DNA of 36,737 bases from Gynuella sp. (GTDB lineage Bacteria > Pseudomonadota > Gammaproteobacteria > Pseudomonadales > Natronospirillaceae): NCBI GenBank assembly GCA_028282465.1, contig JANQHX010000001.1, positions 1-36,737 of the forward strand. The letters are read 5' to 3'. The position numbers and the translations under genes were made by a program. Below the pieces are notes generated by a model, which was not told the DNA's origin, searched no databases, and was given only the letters and a program-made list of their open reading frames with translations. This document shows positions 24,468 through 32,204 of the stretch, one piece after another (the stretch's first letter is position 1; each line of letters begins with the position of its first letter).

Positions 24468-24624
24468 GATACCAAGGAATAAACTGAGCACAAAATCTCT
24501 TTTAAGCTTCCATTCTTTCTTACTTTAGTTATTTTCGCCATCGGCTTATAGCAATTACAGACGCCCGTCGATCAACAGTTATGGTACTCTGCCCACTATT
24601 TCTATCTGATACCGGTAACCCTAA

Positions 24625-25797
24625 TTGAAGAGCCTAACTAAATATTTTAATCCAACACACATCACAGCCGGATTTGTTGCCGTACTTGTAGGCTACACCA
24701 GTTCAGCAGCTATTATCTTTCAGGCAGCGCAAAAAGCAGGTGCTAGCGAAGCTGTGATATCGTCTTGGCTATGGGCGTTAGGCGTTGGAATGGCCGCAAC
24801 CAGTATCGGTTTTTCAATCAAATATAAACAACCCGTTCTCACTGCTTGGTCTACGCCAGGAGCAGCCCTTCTGGTGACCAGTGTGTCGGGTTATAGTTTA
24901 AATGAAGCCATTGGCATATTTATATTTTCATCTGTACTGATCACTATTTCAGGGATGACAGGTATTTTCGACAGAATAATAAAATGGATTCCACCATCAG
25001 TGGCATCCGCCATGTTAGCTGGCATACTGTTTAAATTTGGTTTAGACGTTTTTTTAAAGCTGGGATCGGATAGCGAACTTGTTTTAATAATGCTGCTTAG
25101 CTATTTAATATTTAAGAGGTTACTCCCAAGATACAACATTCCGCTCGTTCTTATTATTGGTTTCTGTATCTGTTTGGTTCGTAATCAAATTCAATTAGAT
25201 ATGATTCGGTTTGAACCGACGATACCAATTTTTATCAAACCAAGCTTTAATATTTCAACATTAATGAGCCTTGGTATTCCACTTTTTATTGTGACCATGG
25301 CTTCTCAAAATCTACCGGGAATTTCTACCTTAAGGGCCAATAACTATGATGCGCCAGCTTCACCGATTATTACCTGGACAGGCATCACCGGAATTATTTT
25401 GGCCCCTTTTGGAGGTATTGCATTTAGCCTTGCTGCGATCACAGCTGCAATCTGTATGGGGGACGAAGCAGGAAAAGATAGGTCAAGACGCTATTTAGCA
25501 TCTGTTTGGGCTGGAGTATTTTACTTAATGACAGGCGTCTTTGGCGCCACCATCACATTATTGTTTACAGCTATCCCTGGTGTACTAGTTTCAGTTATTG
25601 CAGGTTTAGCATTGTTCGCAACCATAGGTAATAGTTTAGCAACTGCTATGAGTGAAAACAGCCATCGTGATGCAGCACTCATTGCTTTTTTAGTGACTGT
25701 TTCAGGGTTGGAATTGTTGGGAGTTGGCAGCGCTTTTTGGGGATTAGTATTTGGCACGGTGGCGTTAGTGATTAGTCAATTAAGTAAAACTAAGTAA
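24625..25797 (+). CDS. benE: BenE-family benzoate/H+ symporter
   Basis: Inner-membrane transporter of 390 residues with about 12 hydrophobic helices. BenE features include AGFVAVLVGYTSSAAIIFQAA at the start, PVLTAWSTPGAALL, the FVTMASQNLPG-like segment VTMASQNLPGISTLR, and PFGGIAFSLAAITAAICMG. The family imports benzoate in degraders, but many members sit away from benzoate genes, as here, and their substrates are unknown. Start is TTG at 24625: the codon before it is a stop in frame, and the next in-frame ATG would remove the first helix. The ribosome binding site is poor. It stands alone between the Ugp-like operon and the convergent degV gene. Confidence 0.88.
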   Translation: MKSLTKYFNPTHITAGFVAVLVGYTSSAAIIFQAAQKAGASEAVISSWLWALGVGMAATSIGFSIKYKQPVLTAWSTPGAALLVTSVSGYSLNEAIGIFIFSSVLITISGMTGIFDRIIKWIPPSVASAMLAGILFKFGLDVFLKLGSDSELVLIMLLSYLIFKRLLPRYNIPLVLIIGFCICLVRNQIQLDMIRFEPTIPIFIKPSFNISTLMSLGIPLFIVTMASQNLPGISTLRANNYDAPASPIITWTGITGIILAPFGGIAFSLAAITAAICMGDEAGKDRSRRYLASVWAGVFYLMTGVFGATITLLFTAIPGVLVSVIAGLALFATIGNSLATAMSENSHRDAALIAFLVTVSGLELLGVGSAFWGLVFGTVALVISQLSKTK

Positions 25798-25881
25798 ACA
25801 ATAAATTGATAACGACTTTTGAGTTTTTCTAAAGAGCTGATTCTTCTAATAAGATTTGTCATACAACATCTGAATACTTGT

Positions 25882-25905
25882 TAAAAAAGCTGCAAAGGCA
25901 GCTTT
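25882..25905 (-). terminator. Rho-independent terminator of the degV-like gene
   Basis: AAAGCTGC (25886-25893) pairs with GCAGCTTT (25898-25905) around a 4-base loop. On the minus strand the stem runs into TTTTTTAA. It lies 9 bases after the degV-like stop and may also slow benE transcripts from the other side. Confidence 0.75.
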
Positions 25906-25914
25906 AAGAAATAG

Positions 25915-26838
25915 CTAGGGCTTAATAGACTCATCAAAGTCAAATTTATTTAAGCATGCGCCTACAGCGAGACTACCCGGCCCTAGATTCACACCACCGG
26001 CAAGCGACATAACACAAGGCAACACTTTTCCTTTTTTCGCCTCTACCACAGCTTTGAGCTTTTTCACTCCATCAAAGTTTTCTATTTCAGAAACATTTCC
26101 GGCATAGCTAATTACCACAAAAGGTGATAACAGTTGTTTTTCGATTTGTGGAATCAAATTCGCGCACAATAGATTAACCGATTTTGCGAAGCCGGATTTC
26201 TTTGCAACCACGTAGCTTTCGCCATCTTCAAACATAGCAATGGGGCAAATGTTTAAAGCTTTGCCTAATAAAGCAGTAAAAGCGCCCGTTGTATTGTCAC
26301 CTTTTCGACGCGCTCTCTCTCTTAAATATGCCGGATCACGAATGACGCAAAAAGCACTGACGTTTTTGCTCATGGCCTCTGTCGCTCTGCGCAGTTTCGT
26401 TCCCGAAACCCCTTTATTCATCAGTGCAAGAGAATAAGCCGCTAATGCACCTTGCCCTGCAAATAAAGTTTTACTATCAATCACACCATAACTGGTTTTG
26501 GTTGTATCATGTCTCGCCTTTGCAACGCCATCTACAGCTTCAAAGGTTTTAGAACGGCGGCGAGTAATAATTTGACCCAGTCCATAGTCGTAACCTTGTT
26601 GTTCAACTGCCGAATAAACGTTGTTGATCAATTCATCTTCTGGTACACAGGTATCGACGTCCTCGCCTCTTTCGAGTGCTTTAGTAACATAAAAAGTTTC
26701 CATTTGTTGAGTGTCTTTTTTGTCGTAGATGACACTGTCGCCAACTTTAATACCAACAGGTATCACTTTTACTTTGTATTTGGAGAGGATGCTTTCCGGC
26801 AGGTCGCACGCCGCATCTACAATTAAGCAAGTGCTCAT
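25915..26838 (-). CDS. DegV family protein (fatty-acid binding)
   Basis: 307 residues with the two-domain DegV layout. The N-terminal domain starts CLIVDAACDLPESILSKYKVKVIPVGI, the usual DegV opening in which a Ser/Thr/Asp-rich turn follows the first strand. The C-terminal domain ends with LAGGVNLGPGSLAVGA, corresponding to the conserved GxHxGPG-type segment with Asn in place of His. Family members bind a fatty acid; in Firmicutes the FakB proteins present it to the kinase FakA. No FakA-like gene is in the window, so the role here is open. It is monocistronic, with its terminator directly downstream and its promoter in the long gap before proX. Confidence 0.85.
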   Translation of the reverse strand: MSTCLIVDAACDLPESILSKYKVKVIPVGIKVGDSVIYDKKDTQQMETFYVTKALERGEDVDTCVPEDELINNVYSAVEQQGYDYGLGQIITRRRSKTFEAVDGVAKARHDTTKTSYGVIDSKTLFAGQGALAAYSLALMNKGVSGTKLRRATEAMSKNVSAFCVIRDPAYLRERARRKGDNTTGAFTALLGKALNICPIAMFEDGESYVVAKKSGFAKSVNLLCANLIPQIEKQLLSPFVVISYAGNVSEIENFDGVKKLKAVVEAKKGKVLPCVMSLAGGVNLGPGSLAVGACLNKFDFDESIKP

Positions 26839-27475
26839 GATGCCCCCTTATTAGAATTATTATGATCTGTGAGTAACTTATGTGGATTCGCGCACAATAC
26901 TAAACCATATATGTTTATTTGATAGTCTTTTTTTGCAACCGCACAGGGCCTAATTCACAAAAAATGTATTGTGCTGTAGCTATTAATTTCAGTAACCCGG
27001 ATTTTAAGTCTATGTAAGCCACGTTAACGTAGGAACATTGTTTACCTAAAGTATTAATTAACATAGGAAGCAGTTATCAAACATCATCAGCCATTTGGTA
27101 ATTGATGGACGCGTTTGAGGATAGGTGGCAAGTTTGCTATATTAGCGTTCGTGAAATTAATTCAAGGAGTTTTGTCACTCTTAAGATAAGAGGCTTGGTC
27201 CCTACGGATGGAGTTTCGAATCATTTTGGCGACAAGCTAAAAATGTCGAACACCTACGAGGCGATACAAACTCGTCATTCTTATCTCATTCACATCGATA
27301 CAGCTGCAATACAAATTGTAAAGCGCCCTTGCCTAATCGATGTTTACTGGAATCGCTTTAATTCGGTTGTCAGGAAACCCGCCTTTTTTAAATTCATTTT
27401 TCTGGCCCGCTGCGTCATTGATTTACTGTTCATATTATTCGCACACAAAAACCATAAGGATATTTTGGAGCCCCT
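26839..27475. promoter_or_regulatory. Long gap between degV and proX; promoters, no certain gene
   Basis: The region must hold the degV-like promoter (left) and that of the betaine operon (right). An open frame of 125 codons at 27102-27479 ends on the proX start but shows no family features or good ribosome binding site, so I do not call it a gene. No known riboswitch could be identified. Osmotic or choline-type control would act here. GGAG about 8 bases before 27476 is the proX ribosome binding site. Confidence 0.3.
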
Positions 27476-28474
27476 ATGAAATTCTCAATTGCTACCACTC
27501 TGGCAGCCTCTACGTTGTGCCTATCATCATTTTCTTTTGCCGCAGAAGATTGCGGAGAAGTAACCATTGCAGACATGACTTGGAGTTCTGCAACGTTAAT
27601 TGCTCATATTGACCAGATTATTCTAAAAGAAGGTTTTGGCTGTGAAGCTGAACTGGTTCCTGGTGACACCATGCCCACAGGCACATCAATGATCGAAAAA
27701 AATGAACCTGACATTGCACCAGAAATGTGGACTAACTCTCTGAAAGAAGCTCTCGACAAAGGTGTTGATGAAAAGAGACTGCGTTATGCTGGCAAATCTT
27801 TATCCGATGGTGGAGAAGAAGGCTTTTGGGTACCCGAGTATATGGTTAAGGAAAACCCTGAGCTGGCTACCATTGACGGCATTTTAAAAAATGCAAAGTT
27901 ATTTAAGCATCCTGAAGATCCAGACAAATCTATGTTAATGACTTGCCCATCTGGCTGGAATTGCCAAATCTCTGTAGGCAATTTATTTAAGGCACTGAAT
28001 ATGGAAGCTGCAGGTTTTGAACTGGTTGATCCAGGTTCAGGTGCAGGTCTATCAGGTTCAATCGCAAAAGCTTATGAACGCAAAGAAGCCTGGCTCGGAT
28101 ACTTTTGGGCACCCACCGCAGTATTGGGCAAATATAAAATGGTAAAAGTTGATTTTGGAACGGGTGCCGACTTAGAGCATTATCGAACCTGTATTACAGA
28201 TGCAAACTGTGAATCGCCTAAACCAACCATGTACCCGCCATCAGCTGTTCATACCATTACAACAGAATCATTTGCATCAACATCTCCTGTTGCCTATGAG
28301 TACATTTCTAATCGATCTTTTACCAATAGCCAAATGAATGAATTGTTAGCTTGGATGCAAGATAACCAAGCGGACGGTGAATTTGGTGCGTATCACTTCT
28401 TGGAAAACTATGAGTCCACTTGGACTCAATGGGTAAGCAAAGACGTGGCAAAAAAAATAAAGAATGCTCTTTAG
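27476..28474 (+). CDS. proX: Glycine betaine/proline-type ABC solute-binding protein
   Basis: 332 residues with a Sec signal peptide (cleavage after SFSFA, about residue 22). It shows the OpuAC/ProX fold: CGEVTIADMTWSSATLIAHI near the start, then EPDIAPEMWTNS and later AWLGYFWAPTAVLG, where the Trp and Tyr residues suit the aromatic cage for quaternary amines. Several Cys pairs (for example CPSGWNC and CITDANC) may stabilise the periplasmic protein. Delivers betaine or a related compatible solute to ProW-ProV, for osmoprotection or as carbon and nitrogen source. First gene of the proX-proW-proV operon; a hairpin follows it. Choline or carnitine as ligand cannot be excluded. Confidence 0.87.
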   Translation: MKFSIATTLAASTLCLSSFSFAAEDCGEVTIADMTWSSATLIAHIDQIILKEGFGCEAELVPGDTMPTGTSMIEKNEPDIAPEMWTNSLKEALDKGVDEKRLRYAGKSLSDGGEEGFWVPEYMVKENPELATIDGILKNAKLFKHPEDPDKSMLMTCPSGWNCQISVGNLFKALNMEAAGFELVDPGSGAGLSGSIAKAYERKEAWLGYFWAPTAVLGKYKMVKVDFGTGADLEHYRTCITDANCESPKPTMYPPSAVHTITTESFASTSPVAYEYISNRSFTNSQMNELLAWMQDNQADGEFGAYHFLENYESTWTQWVSKDVAKKIKNAL

Positions 28475-28482
28475 TGCCAATA

Positions 28483-28501
28483 GCGCTTGCGTAGCAAGCG
28501 C
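28483..28501 (+). promoter_or_regulatory. Intercistronic hairpin after proX
   Basis: GCGCTTGC (28483-28490) and GCAAGCGC (28494-28501) form a perfect 8-bp stem with a 3-base loop, 9 bases after the proX stop and without a proper T run. Probably an mRNA stabiliser or partial attenuator favouring binding-protein expression. Confidence 0.65.
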
Positions 28502-28531
28502 CAATCCTATCTCTTTTTAAGTAAATGAATT

Positions 28532-29419
28532 ATGTCCTGGTTAACTGAATTCCCCCAACTCAGCCGCAAAGAATTATTGGGTTTAAGAAAGACTCTGGAT
28601 GAAGGTTATCGAAACTTCTCTAGAGAATACGGAGAAAGTATCGAAGCTTTTTTTGACCCATTGCTAAACTTTTTAGTGTGGTTTGAAAAACTTCTACTTA
28701 ATTCACCTTGGTGGCTAATCTTGGGAATTATTCTCGTGATTACCCACAGTGCGGCTCGGTCAATTAGGCTTACTATCGGCGTCGGTATCGCATTATTTTT
28801 GATCGGTTATTTCGGTATGTGGGAAGACACCATGCGTACTTTAAGTATCATTACTGTGTGCACATTGCTTTCTATCTTATTGGGAATTCCTGTTGGCATT
28901 GCAATGGCTAAGTCGAACAAGGCACAGTCCATTATCACCCCCATGTTAGATGTCATGCAAACCATGCCAGCTTTCGTGTATTTAATTCCAGTGGTCATGT
29001 TACTGGGCATTGGAAAAATTCCCGGCTTAATTGCCGTGGTTATTTATGCTATTCCACCTGTTATTCGTCTTACTAATCTGGGCATTCGATTAGTAGATAA
29101 AGAAGTGCTTGAAGCAGCAGATGCTTATGGAGTATCCAGTTGGCAAAAACTGGTGAATGTACAGCTACCTCTTGCGTTACCTAATATAATGGCAGGTATT
29201 AACCAAACCATTATGATGGCTTTGGCTATGGTTGTTATCGCGTCAATGATCGGTGTTAAAGGCTTAGGCCAACCCGTTTTGCAATCCATCACCAACCAAT
29301 ATTTCACCCAGGGACTACTTAATGGCTTAGCAATTGTTGTGCTGGCCATTATTTTTGATCGTGTCTCTCAAGCCTATGCCAAACGTTCACAACAACACAT
29401 GAGAGGTAGTCATGAGTAA
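28532..29419 (+). CDS. proW: Glycine betaine ABC permease
   Basis: Inner-membrane permease of 295 residues. A soluble N-terminal segment (about 1-45) precedes six or so helices, as in ProW. Conserved parts include IPVGIAMAKS, LDVMQTMPAFVYLIPVVMLLGIGKIPG, and the EAA loop VLEAADAYGVSSWQKLVNVQLPLALPNIMAGINQ. It forms the transport channel with ProX and ProV. It overlaps the proV gene by 8 bases. The ribosome binding site upstream is weak. Confidence 0.92.
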   Translation: MSWLTEFPQLSRKELLGLRKTLDEGYRNFSREYGESIEAFFDPLLNFLVWFEKLLLNSPWWLILGIILVITHSAARSIRLTIGVGIALFLIGYFGMWEDTMRTLSIITVCTLLSILLGIPVGIAMAKSNKAQSIITPMLDVMQTMPAFVYLIPVVMLLGIGKIPGLIAVVIYAIPPVIRLTNLGIRLVDKEVLEAADAYGVSSWQKLVNVQLPLALPNIMAGINQTIMMALAMVVIASMIGVKGLGQPVLQSITNQYFTQGLLNGLAIVVLAIIFDRVSQAYAKRSQQHMRGSHE

Positions 29420-30623
29420 CACACCTCTCATTCAAATAAAAAACCTCGATAAACTCTTTGGTAGAGACCCAAACAAAAATATTCAACTGGTGGATGACGG
29501 TTTTTCTAAAGAGGACATTCTCAAGAAAACCGGCCACACCCTTGGTTTAAAAAACATCAACCTTGAAATCAATCGAGGGGAGATATTTGTGATCATGGGT
29601 TTGTCCGGATCGGGGAAATCCACCTTGATTAGACATTTCAATCGACTTATTGATCCAACGCGCGGCCAAGTCATTGTGGACGGTGAAGACATTATGCACA
29701 GCTCCAAAAGAGAGTTGCGCTTATTTAGACAAAAGAAAATGTCGATGGTTTTTCAGCGGTTTGCCTTAATGCCCCATCAAAACTTATTAGACAATGTGTC
29801 ATTAGGATTAAAAGCCCAAGGAATAGCAAAAAAAGAACGCCATCAAAAAGCAAAAGCATGGTTATCTGATGTTGGCCTAAAAGGTTACGAAAAACAGTAC
29901 CCCTCTCAACTCTCGGGTGGTCAACAACAGCGGGTCGGATTAGCCCGGGCCCTTTGTACCGATGCTGATATTTTATTGATGGACGAAGCCTTCTCTGCTT
30001 TAGATCCGCTTATAAGATCTGAAATGCAAGACCAATTGATTGATTTGCAAGACCGGTTACATAAAACCATTGTATTCATTACCCACGACCTTGATGAGGC
30101 ACTTCGCATTGGCGATCGTATCGCCATCCTGAAAGACGGCGAATTAATTCAAGTGGGCACTCCAGCCGACATTTTGCTGAGCCCAAAAGACGACTATGTG
30201 GAAAAGTTTGTTCAGGATGTAAACCGTGCTAGGGCATTAACAGTTGATAACGTCATGCAACCTGCTAAAAACCGTATTACTGCCGAAACCATAGGAGAAG
30301 CGGTCTCGCAAATGCGTACTTCTAAAAATGAGTATGCCTACAATGTCGGTGAAGATGGATATGTGGGAACGCTATCTCTCAATCAATTAGAAGAAGTAGC
30401 AGAGGAAGATTACTCTGCCCTTCTGTCTGAAGAACATTACTATGACACTGAAATAACGGTCGAACCGGAAGATGTCATCGAAGATGTTATTCCGGAAACA
30501 CTGAGTCAAGAATATCCTGTACCTGTAGTTGATAGTGATGGAGAAATAAAAGGGGAACTGAGTAAAGCAGACATTGCCGAGGTTCTCACCTCAAGTCTAG
30601 ACAAGTCAGCGGTTAATTCTTAA
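29412..30623 (+). CDS. proV: Glycine betaine ABC ATPase with CBS-like regulatory tail
   Basis: 403 residues. Walker A GLSGSGKS (63-70), Q loop (Gln115), signature LSGGQ (167-171), Walker B ILLMDEAFSALD (187-198) and His225 of the switch loop are intact. The C-terminal part (about 275-395) corresponds to the paired CBS domains that sense ionic strength in OpuA/ProV-type importers, though the motifs are divergent and the middle is rich in Glu. Last gene of the operon. Confidence 0.92.
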   Translation: MSNTPLIQIKNLDKLFGRDPNKNIQLVDDGFSKEDILKKTGHTLGLKNINLEINRGEIFVIMGLSGSGKSTLIRHFNRLIDPTRGQVIVDGEDIMHSSKRELRLFRQKKMSMVFQRFALMPHQNLLDNVSLGLKAQGIAKKERHQKAKAWLSDVGLKGYEKQYPSQLSGGQQQRVGLARALCTDADILLMDEAFSALDPLIRSEMQDQLIDLQDRLHKTIVFITHDLDEALRIGDRIAILKDGELIQVGTPADILLSPKDDYVEKFVQDVNRARALTVDNVMQPAKNRITAETIGEAVSQMRTSKNEYAYNVGEDGYVGTLSLNQLEEVAEEDYSALLSEEHYYDTEITVEPEDVIEDVIPETLSQEYPVPVVDSDGEIKGELSKADIAEVLTSSLDKSAVNS

Positions 30624-30628
30624 CCGCT
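30608..30628 (+). terminator. Hairpin over the proV stop codon
   Basis: AGCGGTTAA (30608-30616) and TTAACCGCT (30620-30628) form a perfect 9-bp stem with a 3-base loop. It includes the TAA stop and is followed by a weak T-rich stretch, so it is a probable terminator of the betaine operon. Confidence 0.55.
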
Positions 30629-30888
30629 TCATCACCTTTTCAACTGTTCTTTTTCTGTACAAAACTATTAGATTTTATCCTCATTCTATGCCTCAAAAAG
30701 GTAAAAACCTTTACGTAAGAACTCCAGTTAGTTGACCAGTACAAGGGCTGGATATTCTGATTGATCCTCGAGAAAATGAAGATTCTTCAATATATAAACA
30801 GAAAATTCATTCATCTATTTAAAAATAAACTGACGGTTTCTATTGGCTGAGGTGTTTTATCTATAAGCCGATCGCACATTGGACCTAA

Positions 30889-31389
30889 ATGGGAATGACA
30901 AGACAAGAAATAGAGCAGCTATACCAAAAATATGGAGGCATGGTGTTTAGGCGTTGTCAGCAACTTTTACAAGATGAAGATAATGCTATGGACGCCATGC
31001 AGGAGGTTTTTGCCAAATTAATTAAGCAGAGAAAGGTTATTAGTGACAAAGGCCTTTCAAGCCTGCTTTATCGCATGGCAACCAATTTCTGCTTAAACCA
31101 AATTCGTCATATTAAGGTTACCGAGGATTATGCCTCTAGTCATTTGTCTGAAGGCAGCGAAGAAGAAGAATCATCGCCGGATCTTGAAGCGCAGCAGATG
31201 ACGGAAGACATGGTTCGAAAAATTCTTCGCAGAGTCCCCAAAAAATCGCGAGAAGCGGCGATTTATCACTTTGTTGATGGCTTTACCATGGACGAAATCG
31301 CAACCATGATGAACATGTCAAATTCCAATGTACGACGGCTTATACGTGAACTTAAACAGTTAACCACCCAATGGGAGAGCACGCTATGA
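30889..31389 (+). CDS. ECF-type RNA polymerase sigma factor
   Basis: 166 residues with region 2 (about 8-75: YQKYGGMVFRRCQQLLQDED, DAMQEVFAKL, then YRMATNFCLNQIRH) and region 4 (about 110-158: ILRRVPKKSREAAIYHFVDG then FTMDEIATMMNMSNSNVRRLI, a helix-turn-helix). Region 3 is missing, as in ECF (group 4) sigma factors; an acidic Glu/Ser linker joins the two domains. It should direct polymerase to a small regulon, probably including its own operon. The ATG at 30895 (MTRQEIEQL) is an alternative start; neither has a strong ribosome binding site. The stop overlaps the next start by ATGA, so the partner is translationally coupled. I found no convincing ECF promoter by eye in the 265 bases upstream. 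Confidence 0.88.
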   Translation: MGMTRQEIEQLYQKYGGMVFRRCQQLLQDEDNAMDAMQEVFAKLIKQRKVISDKGLSSLLYRMATNFCLNQIRHIKVTEDYASSHLSEGSEEEESSPDLEAQQMTEDMVRKILRRVPKKSREAAIYHFVDGFTMDEIATMMNMSNSNVRRLIRELKQLTTQWESTL

Positions 31390-32198
31390 CTGATTATTCC
31401 AATTGGCAACTGGAGCAGTATGTTTTAAACGAACTGACTCCAGATCAGATGGATGCCATCAGCCGTCAAGCAGAAGAAGATCCAGATTTAGCTAGTCGTT
31501 TAAAAGCAATAGAAACCAGCAACTTGGCATTACACACCCGACTACCTGTATCTGTTTTTGCAGACAGGCTGACTCAACAACCTTCAGCATCCGAGTACAT
31601 TTATGGGTTGTTACAAAAAATAAGAGAAAACTTTTTTAGTCCTCAAGGATTCGGTGTCGCAACAGCTGCGGTATTTGCGGTATTTATGGCTGTGCAATTC
31701 ATACCCGTGCATCAACAAACTGCTCAACAACCGATTTTGGAAGACCAAGTACGATTAAAAGGTATGTTGCCTTACTTCAAAGTATTTAAGTTGATAAATC
31801 AACAAGCAGAGGAACTAGAAGCACAACAACCCTTAGCTGAAAACGATGTTTTACAGGTCAGTTATGTGGCTGCTGGCCACGACTATGGCTACTTGTTGTC
31901 AGTCGATGGTAATGGCGTATTAACCGTGCATTTAGATGACCAAGGCAAACCAGCTCAGCTCAATAAGGATGGCGAAACTCAGTTAGCTTCGGCTTATATG
32001 TTAGACAATGCACCTATATTTGAGCGATTTGTTTTCGTGAGTTCACCCTTACCTTTCGAAGTCAGTTTGGTCAACGATGCATTGAATCAGCTCATTGAAC
32101 AGGGTAATGCACAGTATGGAGAATTAGAATTTCCAGAGCCTATCTACCAGAACTTGTCGGTAAGCAGCATAACCTTTTTAAAAGAGTCAAAGGAGTAA
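31386..32198 (+). CDS. Probable anti-sigma factor, one transmembrane helix with periplasmic domain
   Basis: 270 residues from the ATG at 31386, which has GGGAGAG 8 bases upstream and overlaps the sigma stop; the frame could open 15 bases earlier. The N-terminal 60 residues (WQLEQYVLNELTPDQMDAIS then EEDPDLASRL) resemble cytoplasmic anti-sigma domains without a zinc-binding His-Cys motif. One helix follows (about 88-107). The periplasmic part (about 115-270) includes YGYLLSVDGNGVLTVHLDD, recalling the DUF4384-type segment of proteins found with ECF factors or caspase-like peptidases. The role as anti-sigma factor is inferred from position, topology and the N-terminal domain. It could hold the sigma factor at the membrane until a periplasmic signal, perhaps linked to the protease encoded next, 6 bases downstream. 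Confidence 0.7.
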   Translation: MTDYSNWQLEQYVLNELTPDQMDAISRQAEEDPDLASRLKAIETSNLALHTRLPVSVFADRLTQQPSASEYIYGLLQKIRENFFSPQGFGVATAAVFAVFMAVQFIPVHQQTAQQPILEDQVRLKGMLPYFKVFKLINQQAEELEAQQPLAENDVLQVSYVAAGHDYGYLLSVDGNGVLTVHLDDQGKPAQLNKDGETQLASAYMLDNAPIFERFVFVSSPLPFEVSLVNDALNQLIEQGNAQYGELEFPEPIYQNLSVSSITFLKESKE

Positions 32199-32204
32199 TC
32201 TGTA

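Noticed and set aside
27102-27479. 125-codon open frame overlapping the proX start by ATGA
   Set aside because: No family features, no good ribosome binding site and an amino acid make-up typical of chance frames; treated as part of the proX upstream region.
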